Shown here: piece by piece, positions 16,456-25,200 of the stretch | Position numbering within the stretch: the first letter of the stretch is position 1 | Layout of the letters: the number at the start of each line of letters is the position of its first letter | From: LBZV01 sp000993855 | GTDB lineage: Bacteria > Patescibacteriota > Microgenomatia > Curtissbacterales > GWA2-41-24 | Reading direction: 5' to 3' | Assembly (NCBI GenBank): GCA_964492425.1 | Contig: CAZBKB010000001.1 | Location: forward strand, 1 to 64,000 | Length of the DNA stretch: 64,000 nucleotides | Position numbers and translations under genes: made by a program | Notes under the pieces: model-generated | The model's database searches: none | The model's input: the letters and a program-made list of their open reading frames with translations, nothing else | What the model was told of the DNA's origin: nothing

Positions 16456-17418
16456 ACAGTTATGTTTAATTTAACTGCCTTGGTCGACGAGTTTTTAGAG
16501 TACTGCGAGATTGAACGCAATCTTTCCCCCCTTACAATCCGTGACTATCGGCATTATCTTGACCACTTTTGCCAGTGGTCTGTGGCTAACTCCCCTATTT
16601 CAAAGCCCCAGGATTTAACGTTGGAGGTTGTCCGCAAATATCGTGTGTATTTAGCCCATTTTAACAGCCCAAACGGTAATTTACCCCTAAAAAAAGTAAC
16701 CCAGAATTATTATGTAATTGCATTGAGATCGTTTTTGCGTTACTTAGTCAAAAAAGACTTAAAAGTCGTGACGCCGGACAAGATTGAGCTTCCCAAGACG
16801 GAATCGAGGTCTCTAAAGTTTTTGGACCGCGATCAACTGGAGCGACTTTTAGCCCAGCCCATTCAGCAAGTTCAGGGTAAACCTGATGTTTCAACTGATC
16901 GAGGATTACGCGACAAAGCACTTATGGAGATGCTTTTTTCAACGGGCCTTCGGGTTTCGGAGCTTTGCAGGCTTAACACGGATCAGGTAAACCTTGAAAG
17001 ACGCGAATTTGGGGTGATTGGCAAAGGCGGCCGGGCACGGGTGGTTTTCCTTTCCGACAGGGCGGTAATTTGGCTTGAGAAGTATTTGACGAAGAGATCG
17101 GATTCCTTTCGTCCTCTTTTTATCCGTTATGCGGGAAATCAGGAGCCTACTATAAATGGGGAGAAGATGAGGTTAACTCCGAGGTCGGTCCAAAGGCTAG
17201 TTGACAAGTATGTTCGCAAAGCGCGCTTGCCGGTTAAAGCATCGCCGCATGTATTGCGGCATTCGTTTGCCACGGACCTTTTGATAAACGGTGCGGATTT
17301 GAGGTCGGTTCAGGAACTTTTGGGGCACAAAAATGTTGCCACAACTCAAATCTATACCCATGTTACGAACGCACAGCTCAAAGACGTCCATAAAGCGTTC
17401 CATTCGGGGAACAAATGA
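16450..17418 (+). CDS. Tyrosine recombinase of the XerC/XerD type
   Basis: 322 residues. An N-terminal SAM-like core-binding domain (about 6-105) is followed by the catalytic domain with Arg168 (GLRVSEL), Lys192 (GKGGR), His267 and Arg270 (HVLRHSFAT), His293 (GHKNVATT) and Tyr302 (IYTH). All catalytic residues are present. It could be the chromosome dimer resolvase or an element integrase; the accessory island downstream makes an integrase role possible. An ATG at 16462 is an alternative start, since the first codons lie in a repeat. Confidence 0.9.
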   Translation: MTTVMFNLTALVDEFLEYCEIERNLSPLTIRDYRHYLDHFCQWSVANSPISKPQDLTLEVVRKYRVYLAHFNSPNGNLPLKKVTQNYYVIALRSFLRYLVKKDLKVVTPDKIELPKTESRSLKFLDRDQLERLLAQPIQQVQGKPDVSTDRGLRDKALMEMLFSTGLRVSELCRLNTDQVNLERREFGVIGKGGRARVVFLSDRAVIWLEKYLTKRSDSFRPLFIRYAGNQEPTINGEKMRLTPRSVQRLVDKYVRKARLPVKASPHVLRHSFATDLLINGADLRSVQELLGHKNVATTQIYTHVTNAQLKDVHKAFHSGNK

Positions 17419-17514
17419 TAAAAAAAGGAAGCGAACATATACCCATGCTTCAAGTCCGTCCGGCCAACCTGTTACGGCTGCGTCTTGCCTATAGAGTCAC
17501 ACGTTGTTTGCTAC

Positions 17515-17829
17515 ATGCAACTAAAGCAAGAAACTGTAACTCGACTTGGGAAGATTGTGAAGGAGGAATACCATGTTGATTTAAACTCTACGGATTTAGA
17601 TCAATTGGCGCATGGATTAGTTAGATACTTTGACGTTCTGTTTAAAATAAATCATAGATCTAAGAAAAATGGAAAAAGTAGAAGTTCGAATCCTAGTCCC
17701 GCAAGCATTTCGGCAAGCTCAGTGCTTGTCACTGGGGTTGACGAAGTATTGGACTGGGATGAGAAGTTTACTCTGAGCGAAGTCGAAGGGAATCCATGCT
17801 CCGCAGCCTTGAATTCTAGTATTTATTAA
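17515..17829 (+). CDS. Small conserved-looking protein with repeat-derived tail
   Basis: From the ATG at 17515 the first about 50 residues (starting MQLKQETVTRLGKIVKEEYH) form an amphipathic helical region, of a kind I associate with small CPR proteins near recombinases. The remaining about 50 residues come from inserted repeats: a tRNA-3'-end-like segment and palindromes with CTCTGAGCGAAGTCGAAGGG. The original C-terminus was probably lost or replaced. The function is unknown. Confidence 0.5.
   Translation: MQLKQETVTRLGKIVKEEYHVDLNSTDLDQLAHGLVRYFDVLFKINHRSKKNGKSRSSNPSPASISASSVLVTGVDEVLDWDEKFTLSEVEGNPCSAALNSSIY
17683..17709 (+). other. tRNA 3'-end-like fragment
   Basis: TAGAA-GTTCGAA-TCCTA looks like a T-arm (7-base loop GTTCGAA) and is followed by GTCCCGCA, like the 3' strand of an acceptor stem plus discriminator base. 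The matching 5' acceptor GCGGGAC, D-arm and anticodon arm are absent upstream, so it is not a whole tRNA. It could be an attachment-site remnant next to the recombinase. Confidence 0.35.
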
Positions 17830-17849
17830 AAATGTGTTAGTATAAATTT

Positions 17850-18620
17850 GTGAATAAATTCTTTTTGCTTGGAGGAATTTCCCTTTTAGCAATAGTTAGC
17901 TTTGTAGGATGGCAGACTTTAGGACAAAAAAATGCTCCAGATACCCAAAATCCGCCACAAACTTTTGATAATAGACAAACTCCTACTGTAAATAATAACA
18001 ATCAATTCCAGACCCCTAAGAAAAGTGCTCATTATGAAAGTAATACCCCTGCGCATGGTGCTACTCTCGCAGGAGTTCCGGTAAATGTTGTTATTGATTT
18101 TAACTTTGATTTAGCAAAAGGGTCTTCAATTTCTATAACTTATCATGGGAAAGAGTCTGGAGTGGGACAAACGTTAATTGACTCAAATCCGCTTGCCATG
18201 AGACGCAATATGGATCCCACTACCCCAGATGGATTATATACAGTAAACTATAAAGCCTGTTGGGCGGATGAAAGTTGTCATGACGGTAGTTTTCAGTTTG
18301 CTATTGATAGATCAAAAGCTTCAGGCTTTTTCGATATGAGAAACAAAAAAGAAGTAACAGTTAGTTTGAAGAATACTGCTTTTAATCATCAAAGCTTGAG
18401 AGTAAGTGCTGGAACTAAAGTTACTTGGGTGAATGAAGATGATGTTGTACATACAGTCAACACTGATTCTCACCCTGCACATAGCTATTTTACGAGCCAA
18501 AATTCCAGAAACTTACAAAAAAGTGATGAGTACTCTGTTACTTTTGAAAAGGTCGGAATCTATCCTTATCACTGCACCCCTCATGCAGGTATTATGACCG
18601 GCTCAATTCTTGTCGAGTGA
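17850..18620 (+). CDS. CopC-cupredoxin fusion, membrane-anchored copper protein
   Basis: 256 residues from a GTG. It has an N-terminal membrane anchor or signal (about 4-22), a Thr/Asn/Pro/Gln-rich linker (27-57), a CopC-like domain from AHYESNTPAHGATL (His61) to about 155, and a cupredoxin domain from about 165. The type I copper ligands His201 (VVHTV), Cys242, His245 and Met249 (YHCTPHAGIM) are all present. It should bind copper outside the cell membrane, for electron transfer or copper handling. I know both domains separately; the fusion is read directly here. No heme-copper oxidase gene is in the window. Confidence 0.85.
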   Translation: MNKFFLLGGISLLAIVSFVGWQTLGQKNAPDTQNPPQTFDNRQTPTVNNNNQFQTPKKSAHYESNTPAHGATLAGVPVNVVIDFNFDLAKGSSISITYHGKESGVGQTLIDSNPLAMRRNMDPTTPDGLYTVNYKACWADESCHDGSFQFAIDRSKASGFFDMRNKKEVTVSLKNTAFNHQSLRVSAGTKVTWVNEDDVVHTVNTDSHPAHSYFTSQNSRNLQKSDEYSVTFEKVGIYPYHCTPHAGIMTGSILVE

Positions 18621-18763
18621 TAACCCCCTTCCATTACTAATCAATTACTAATCAATTTAATTACCAGTAAGAATATTATTAGTTTAGGACTACTGCGAAG
18701 CTGTAATTAGGTTGAATAGAGTCCGAACGTAGTCCCAGATGGCCAGCCAAATCCAACGGAAAT

Positions 18764-19027
18764 TCAGTAAACTTGGTTATGAGTTCCAATATCATAGAGC
18801 CAAAGATCGTTATCCACTATTCTGTATACAACACGTATATCTCCAGAAATTGAAAAGGCACGATAAGTACTTAGTTTCCCAGTTAATTTATGATCTCTCA
18901 GAAGGGAATCGTCTGAATTTTCTATAAATAGATCGAGTCTTGATTGAAACTGAGCAACTAATTTTGGATTTGAAGCTATTCTTTTGCTAAAGTTTTTGGA
19001 GAATTGCTTATGATGCTTTATTTGCAT
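18764..19027 (-). CDS. RelE/YafQ-type toxin
   Basis: 87 residues. The pattern RDHKLTGKLSTYRAFSISGD followed by IRVVYRIVDNDLWLYDIGTH is that of YafQ/RelE ribosome-dependent mRNA interferases. It overlaps the antitoxin gene by 20 bp, the usual operon order (antitoxin first). The exact catalytic set is not certain: a C-terminal His is present in GTHNQVY. Confidence 0.8.
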   Translation of the reverse strand: MQIKHHKQFSKNFSKRIASNPKLVAQFQSRLDLFIENSDDSLLRDHKLTGKLSTYRAFSISGDIRVVYRIVDNDLWLYDIGTHNQVY

Positions 19028-19343
19028 TCAACTGAGACATAAGTTCATCAACATTCTTTGCAGAGCGAATATTCTTACCTGCTTTGAAATCCAGCGTTTC
19101 TTTCAAATAGCGTTTTTCAGATTTTTCAGAAAGCATGATAGGTTCTTGAATCGTGACCTCAACCTTATTTGCAGCAAACTTTGATAGAAAAACCCTTATT
19201 ACCTCTTGTAATGAGGAAAAACCCTGAGCTTGTGCAACTTGCTCTGCGTCATTTTTGAGTTGCTGATTTATAGGAATTTGTAATACTGTTTTTTGCACAT
19301 GATAATTATAATGTTTTGATAATAATAATACAAGCAGCAACAT
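19008..19343 (-). CDS. RelB/DinJ-type antitoxin
   Basis: 111 residues in the open frame, but the first about 15 are hydrophobic and untypical. A GTG at 19298 (VQKTVLQIPINQQLKNDAEQ) gives the expected ribbon-helix-helix start with a strand then a helix. The C-terminal half should wrap the toxin. It overlaps the toxin gene. Confidence 0.75.
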   Translation of the reverse strand: MLLLVLLLSKHYNYHVQKTVLQIPINQQLKNDAEQVAQAQGFSSLQEVIRVFLSKFAANKVEVTIQEPIMLSEKSEKRYLKETLDFKAGKNIRSAKNVDELMSQLNANKAS

Positions 19344-19406
19344 GATTTAAGATAAGAAAAAAGCCGTTTTTTCCCAAACCAACTCAGGATATTTAACCAT
19401 TTGAAC

Positions 19407-19490
19407 CCAGTTAGCGGTTCGCTTCGATTACACTCAGTGTAAACGGAAATCGTCCCTTCGTAAACTCAGGATAAACAACGACTCCCAGCT
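19407..19490. repeat. Island repeat A, copy 1
   Basis: This 84-base segment is nearly identical to 21359-21466. It contains ACACTCAGTGT, CCCTTCGTAAACTCAGG and the flanks CCAGTTAGCGG and CGACTCCCAGCT. The second copy carries one extra tandem unit of 24 bases. It lies in the gap between the RelBE-like pair and the TauE fragment. Confidence 0.75.
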
Positions 19491-19586
19491 TAATTTCGAC
19501 CACTTCGCTAGCCTCAAAAATTATCAAAAATTGGCAAATTTCGTAATAAAGCAATTAGAATTCGAACTTTTTGCTAAACTGATTAT

Positions 19587-19928
19587 ATGGAAATTTTCTT
19601 TATTGTCACAGCCTTTTTAGCAGAAGTTGCCGGCACTGTTGCGGGGTTTGGTTCTTCTACAATTGCACTTCCACTCGCACTTTTCTTTTTCGATTTCAAT
19701 ACTGCCTTGGTGCTTGTAGCTTTTTTACATATTTTTGGGAATTTAGGACGGATTGGTTTTTTTAGGAAAGGTATAGACTGGAAACTGCTTGTTAGATTTG
19801 GGATTCCGAGCGTTGGCTTCACTTTAACAGGTGCGTTGCTCGTCTCCTATATTCCACAAAATACACTCAAGGGTATTTTGGGATTATTTCTTATTTTGTA
19901 TGCAGCTTTTTCCTTAACCCAATTTTAG
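19587..19928 (+). pseudogene. TauE/SafE-type permease, N-terminal half only
   Basis: 113 residues with about four membrane helices, including the family start AGTVAGFGSSTIALPLALF. Full members have about 250 residues with a repeated second half. Here the frame stops at FSLTQF, and the following 80 bases do not continue the protein. It is therefore probably a decayed gene, or a half-size protein that would have to dimerise. The family exports sulfite, sulfoacetate or related anions. Confidence 0.65.
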
Positions 19929-19977
19929 CTTCACCCATCTGGTTTCATAACCTTATAGAATACTTCTGGATATACTC

Positions 19978-20006
19978 TTGACAGTGCTATTTCACCAGTG
20001 TAAAAT
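19978..20006 (+). promoter_or_regulatory. Promoter of the Phd/RelE pair, leaderless type
   Basis: A perfect TTGACA (19978-19983), exactly 17 bp, then TAAAAT (20001-20006). The ATG at 20015 follows by 8 bases, so the transcript should start at the initiation codon. Confidence 0.75.
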
Positions 20007-20014
20007 GCACTTAT

Positions 20015-20266
20015 ATGATTAACACTGTATCTATTACGGATTTAAAACAGAACACTTCCAAAATCATTGAGAAAGTTAGGGCAGAAGGTAGAAGTTTGAT
20101 AATACTTCAGCGTTCTAAAGCAGCCGCGGTTCTTGTTGATCCTGACTACTTTGATATTTTAGAAGAGTCGCTGGAAAACGCGAGTGACCTTAAAAGTATT
20201 GAGGAAAGGAAAAATGAACCAAAGGTTCCTTTTGAAAAAGTAGCTGGTAAGTTGAAGTCTTCGTGA
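20015..20266 (+). CDS. Phd/YefM-type antitoxin
   Basis: 83 residues. SITDLKQNTSKIIEKV is followed by GRSLIILQRSKAAAVLVDPD, the Phd/YefM DNA-binding fold, then a flexible toxin-binding tail. It likely represses its own promoter. The stop overlaps the toxin GTG by 4 bp. Confidence 0.88.
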   Translation: MINTVSITDLKQNTSKIIEKVRAEGRSLIILQRSKAAAVLVDPDYFDILEESLENASDLKSIEERKNEPKVPFEKVAGKLKSS

Positions 20267-20511
20267 ACATATCCTTTGCAAGATCTGCAGAAAAAGAAAT
20301 CCTCAAGTTAGATAAAAATTTATCAAAAAGAATTTTAGATAAAATTAGCCTACTTGGAAATGATCCTTTTGGGCAAAATAGTCAAAAGCTAGGAGGAGGT
20401 AAAGGTTATAGAATCAGAATTGGTGACTGGCGAGTAGTCTACACGATAGACAAAACCGCAAGAGCTATAACTGTAGTGAGGATTAGGCACAGGAGGGATG
20501 TTTATCGGTAG
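20263..20511 (+). CDS. RelE/ParE-family toxin
   Basis: 82 residues from a GTG. SFARSAEKEILKLDKNLSK is followed by KLGGGKGYRIRIGDWRVVYT and a C-terminal VRIRHRRDVYR, the standard RelE family layout with basic residues for binding the ribosome or mRNA. It is coupled to the Phd antitoxin. Confidence 0.88.
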   Translation: MNISFARSAEKEILKLDKNLSKRILDKISLLGNDPFGQNSQKLGGGKGYRIRIGDWRVVYTIDKTARAITVVRIRHRRDVYR

Positions 20512-20534
20512 CAAAGATATAAAAATTCGATGGC

Positions 20535-20591
20535 TTTTTTCTTAGCCCTTCGATAAGCAGAGCTTTTCTGCGAATAAACTCAGGGTGAACC
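20535..20591. repeat. Island repeat B, copy 1
   Basis: TTCTTAGCCCTTCGATAAGC, hairpin GCAGA-GCTT-TTCTGC, then GAATAAACTCAGGGTGAAC. A second copy lies at 21470-21510. CCCTTCGA ... CTCAGGG is the same core seen in other inserts of the window. Confidence 0.65.
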
Positions 20592-20681
20592 TCAAAAAAC
20601 TATATCAAACCAACAAGCAAAAAGGCTAATCACTCAATGATTTTACTCACCGACTAGCATAGAAACTTGTATACTTGATGT

Positions 20682-21230
20682 GTGAAGCATTGGAAGTATA
20701 AAAATCTCACATTTTTATTTTTTAGCTTTATGGTTGTATTAGTACTATCCAGATACGAACCATTTCATAATTTTTTATTACAATTTGGACAATGGCGATA
20801 TATAGGTGCGTTTTTGGGGGGGATGCTGTTTGTTTCGACTTTTACAGTTACCACGGGAGCGTTAATTCTCTTGGTTCTCGCGGAAAAACTTTCCCCAATT
20901 GAGATTGGTGTAGTTGCTGGTGCCGGGGCAGTATTAGGAGACTTACTCATTTTTCGTTTTGTGAAGGATAATTTGACGAAGGAACTCGGTGAAATTTATA
21001 GTATTTTCGGTGGTAAACACCTAACAGCAGTTCTCAACACAAAGTATTTTAGCTGGGTATTTCCTGTTTTTGGAGCGATTGTAATCGCTTCACCACTACC
21101 TGATGAATTAGGGGTAAGCTTAATGGGAATATCCAGAATGAAGACATATCAGTTTTTGTTTCTCTCTTTTATACTCAACGCGGTTGGGATATTTCTAGTG
21201 GTTTCCGCGTCAACTATAATAAAGCCTTAG
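20682..21230 (+). CDS. Small polytopic membrane protein, possibly VTT/DedA-like
   Basis: 182 residues from a GTG; five to six hydrophobic helices. GALILLVLAEKLSPIEIGVV followed by AGAGAVLGDLLIFRFVKD, and a later IASPLPDELGVSLMGISRMK, recall the glycine/proline re-entrant loops of VTT (SNARE-associated, DedA) proteins, but the match is not firm. TATACT at 20670-20675 lies 6 bases before the GTG, again without a leader. Confidence 0.55.
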   Translation: MKHWKYKNLTFLFFSFMVVLVLSRYEPFHNFLLQFGQWRYIGAFLGGMLFVSTFTVTTGALILLVLAEKLSPIEIGVVAGAGAVLGDLLIFRFVKDNLTKELGEIYSIFGGKHLTAVLNTKYFSWVFPVFGAIVIASPLPDELGVSLMGISRMKTYQFLFLSFILNAVGIFLVVSASTIIKP

Positions 21231-21358
21231 TACAGTCAGCACATCAGTTATCCCTGAACGTTAAATTTGTAATAGAATAGTAGATTTTTGATAAACTAGC
21301 TCAGGCCGTTCAGACTCTGAGAGCCTTCAGGCTCGAAGAGATACTTAATTATTTCCAG

Positions 21359-21510
21359 CCAGTTTGCGGTTCACTTCGATTACACTCAGTGTAAACACTT
21401 CGATTACACTCAGTGTAAACGGAAATCGTCCCTTCGTAAACTCAGGATAAACAACGACTCCCAGCTCTTTTCTTAGCCCTTCGATAAGCAGAGCTTTTCT
21501 GCGAATAAAA
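21359..21510. repeat. Island repeats A and B, second copies, in a gene-free gap
   Basis: The gap 21231-21594 holds no gene. It carries repeat A (21359-21466) with an extra tandem 24-base unit (21373-21396 and 21397-21420) centred on ACACTCAGTGT, and then repeat B (21470-21510). Both repeats flank toxin-antitoxin pairs. Confidence 0.75.
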
Positions 21511-21559
21511 ACCGCCATCTTTATGACTAGGGTCGCAGAGAGTGTGATGTATTACAATA

Positions 21560-21588
21560 TTGAATGTGTATGACATTTGTGATAAAGT
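21560..21588 (+). promoter_or_regulatory. Promoter of the AbrB-type antitoxin/vapC pair
   Basis: TTGAAT (21560-21565), 17 bp, TAAAGT (21583-21588), then 6 bases to the ATG at 21595. The -10 box is weak, but the geometry matches the other leaderless promoters here. Confidence 0.45.
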
Positions 21589-21594
21589 AATGAT

Positions 21595-21849
21595 ATGCAA
21601 TTTACTACGTCCGTAACACAAAAAGGACAGGCGACAATTCCTGTTCAAATCAGGCAGCTGTTGGGAATTAAGGCAAATTCTAAAATTGTCTTTGAACTCA
21701 GAAATAATAAAGAAGTTTCAATTAAACCCGTGGTAGATTTTTTTAGCCTAAAAGGGGCGGTTAAAACAAACAAGCCATTTGATGTTGAGGCAATGGAAAA
21801 AGCAGTTGAGGATGCAATTGTAATTAAGTATGGTAAAAAACTTAATTGA
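21595..21849 (+). CDS. AbrB/MazE-fold antitoxin
   Basis: 84 residues. TSVTQKGQATIPVQIRQLLG is followed by IKANSKIVFELRNNKEVSI, the swapped-hairpin AbrB DNA-binding domain, with a short tail for toxin binding. It overlaps the PIN toxin start by 20 bp. Confidence 0.88.
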   Translation: MQFTTSVTQKGQATIPVQIRQLLGIKANSKIVFELRNNKEVSIKPVVDFFSLKGAVKTNKPFDVEAMEKAVEDAIVIKYGKKLN

Positions 21850-22222
21850 TACGAATTTAATTATTCGGTTTCTCGTTAACGATAATCCCCAAAAAGTTTC
21901 CCGAGTTGAGCATTTATTAAGAGATAAAAATAATAAAAACGTTCTGCTTGACACGATTGTTGCGGAAATAATCTGGGTGTTACTTTCGTATTACTCAATA
22001 GAGAAAGAGGAAATTGTAGAAAAAGTCAGAGCATTAATCCACGTTGACACTATCGACTGTAATGCATTTCTCATAAACAGAGCACTTACCATATGGGAAA
22101 AAAATTTAATTTCATACATCGATGCCTACTTAGCTGCGGTTGCGGAACTGGGGAACATGACACTTTATACTTACGATAAAAGATTAAGAGTAATCCCGAC
22201 AATTGTTGTAAAAGAGCCATAA
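21830..22222 (+). CDS. vapC: VapC-type PIN-domain toxin
   Basis: 130 residues. The PIN active-site acids are Asp7 (LIDTN), Glu46 (VAEIIW) and Asp98 (SYIDAYLAA). Family members cut tRNA or rRNA. Coupled to the AbrB-type antitoxin. This is the third toxin-antitoxin pair within 3.5 kb. Confidence 0.88.
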   Translation: MVKNLIDTNLIIRFLVNDNPQKVSRVEHLLRDKNNKNVLLDTIVAEIIWVLLSYYSIEKEEIVEKVRALIHVDTIDCNAFLINRALTIWEKNLISYIDAYLAAVAELGNMTLYTYDKRLRVIPTIVVKEP

Positions 22223-22242
22223 TTTGGTTTTCAGATTGACGG

Positions 22243-25200
22243 TTAATTGGAAAAATTAACATATTTATCCCACGATAAGGCTTTTAGATCTTTGAGTTTT
22301 TTTAGGGATATGGCTTTTGCGAAAAGTTGGGCTATTTGCATGTTGGTTAGAAGCGGGATGCCAAAGTCGATGGTTGTCCTTCTTATTAAGTAGTCGTCGT
22401 CGAATTCCTTTTTAAAGTATGGGTCGAAGATGTTGATGACAAGATCAACTTTTTTGGCGTGGAGGATATCTAAAACATTAGGCTTTTTGTGCTCGTGGAT
22501 TTTGTAAAGTTTTTTAGCCTTGACGCCGTTTGAATTAAGAAATTTTGATGTACCCTCGGTTGCATAGATTTTAAGATTTATTGATTGCAGGATCTTGGCG
22601 CTTTCTAGGAATTTAACTTTATTTTCATCCCCTGCCAGAGATATAAAAACGGATTTTTCGGGCAGGTGATTGCCGGTTGCTAAAAGCGATTTTAAGAATG
22701 CTTCGTAAATATCGTGGCCAAATGTAGCTACTTCACCTGTTGATGCCATTTCGACCCGAAGGACTGGGTCTGCGCCCTTTATTCTGGCAAAAGAGAATTG
22801 GGGTGCTTTAACGGCGATATAGTTGCGGGGTCTGTCAGTCGTTTCCCGACCTTCGCTAAAGCTATGATGGGCAGGCTTCCCACCTTTTCTTAATATTGCT
22901 TCTGTGGCGACTTTGGCAAAATTTATACCTGTGACTTTAGATACAAATGGAAGGCTGCGTGATGCCCTGAGGTTGCATTCTATTACCCTGATGTGGTTTT
23001 TGACTGCTAAAAATTGAATATTGAAAGGGCCGGTTATATCAAGGGATTTGGCGATTTTTAAGGTTATATCTTTTACTTTTGTGATGGTTTGGGGGTAAAG
23101 ATTTTGGGTGGGCAAAACAATTGTTGAATCGCCCGAGTGGACACCGGCATTTTCAATGTGTTCGGAAATAGCAAAACAAAGAATCTCTCCGTTTTTGGCA
23201 ACGGCGTCGATTTCCAGCTCTTTAGCATTTTCATGGAATTTAGAAATTACAACTGGGTGTTCTTGTGATACGTTTGCGGCGGCTTTTAGGTATTGCTCAA
23301 GGTCATTTTTGGTGAATGCTACATTCATGGCGGCGCCGGAAAGGACGTATGAGGGGCGCACCAGAACGGGAAAGCCGATTTTTTTGGCAAATGTGGCGGC
23401 GCTTTTGGTGTCTTTTAACATTGCCCACTGAGGCTGGTCGATAGAAAGTTCGTCGCAAAGCGCCGAAAATTTGTTCCTGTCCTCGGCGTTGTCGATGGAT
23501 TGTACCGATGTGCCAAGAATTTTAAGGCCGCTTGCTGCCAGCTTTGGAGCCAGATTATTTGGCGTCTGGCCGCCCATGGAAACAATCACTCCAAATGGAC
23601 TTTCTTTTTCATAAATTTCCAAAACCGTTTCTTCAGTCAGTTCCTCAAAGTAGAGCCTTTCGGCCATGTCGTAATCTGTTGAAACCGTTTCCGGATTACA
23701 ATTTATTATTATTGGCTTTATTCCGTTTGCATTTGCGGTTTGGGCGCAGGTGACCGAGCACCAGTCGAATTCCACGGATGAGCCGATGCGATATGGGCCG
23801 GAGCCGAGGACGATTACTTTTGCGGTTTGGGGTCCTGTCACAACTTTCTTGATCCCAGCCAGTGCTCGATCAATGTCTAGATTGTAAGTTGATGAATGAT
23901 TTTTTGTTGATCTGCGCGTTGTCAGGATCCCTTCCTGTTGTGCCACCCCGCTCTTCTTTCCGGATTCCGGCTCGATGTCATTTTTGTCACCGTTGTAAGT
24001 GAGATAAAGGTAATTGGTTTCGGCCGGGTATTCGGCTGCGAGGGTGTCAATTTGTTTGACCACAGGCTTTATTGACCAGATATTTCTTAATTTCTTAATT
24101 TCGGCAGGCGTTGTACTTTTGATTTTGGCAATTCTCTTGTCGGATATTCCATATTGTTTTGCCGCAAGGAGAATTTCTTTTTCTAATTTTCCTTTTTTTA
24201 ATTCTTTTTCCAGATCGCAGATGTTTTTGATTTTTTCCAAAAAGAAAAGATCGATGCCGGTTTTTTGGGAAATTTTCTCAGTGCCCACTCCCCTTTTTAT
24301 CGCTTTTGCTATAGAAAATAGACGTGCAGGTGTAGGTATTTTAAAATCCCTTGTCCCGAAATTTTCGTCAAGAATTCCTTCCGCGCCGATGTCCAGCATC
24401 CTTGTTGCTTTCTGTAGCGCTTCTTCGAATTTGCGCCCGATGGCCATAACTTCCCCTACGGATTGCATAGAAGAGCCAATTTGGATATGGCTGTTTTTAA
24501 ATTTTGCAAGATCCCAGCGCGGGATTTTGACAACCAGATAGTCGAGTGCCGGTTCAAATGCGGCGATAGTTTTTTTGGTGATGGAGTTTTTGATATCGAT
24601 GAGCGAGTAGCCAAGTGCAAGTTTGGCGGCGACATAGGCTAAGGGATAACCGGTTGCTTTGGAGGCGAGGGCGGACGAGCGCGAAAGACGAGCGTTAACT
24701 TCGATTATGCGGTAGTCGAGAGGTTGGATTATGGAAGTCCGCCAATTTTTATCTTTCGCCTCTTCACTATTATCCATAGACGGCTCAAGGGGCGAATTTT
24801 TGGCGGACTCGCCCCGCAGAGCGGGGCTCGGATTCAGGGCGAACTGGATATTGCATTCGCCGATAATCTTGAGATGGCGGATGACTTTGATCGCTACCTC
24901 GCGCAGGCCATGGTATTCGAAATTGTTTAGAGTTTGGGAAGGCGCTACGACTATTGATTCTCCCGTATGAATCCCCATGGGATCGAAGTTTTCCATGTTA
25001 CAGACCGTGATGCAGTTGTCGAACTTGTCGCGGACCACTTCGTATTCGATTTCCTTCCAATGGTTGAGATATTCTTCAATTAGGATCTGTTTGGTTTTGG
25101 CAAGGGCACGGGAGGCGATTTCTAAAAGCTCTTTTTTGTTTTTGGCGATGCCGGAATCTTGGCCTCCCAGTGAAAAGCCGCCGCGGACCATAACCGGATA

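Noticed and set aside
17640..17712. Complete tRNA gene
   Set aside because: Only the T-arm and 3' acceptor strand are present; no matching 5' acceptor, D-arm or anticodon arm was found upstream.
20535..20591. Insertion sequence ends
   Set aside because: No transposase gene or target duplication is visible; treated as short palindromic repeats.
24014..24541. 175-residue plus-strand frame opposite carB
   Set aside because: Antisense shadow of carB with no independent signals; the same applies to other long frames opposite carB, gyrA and recG.
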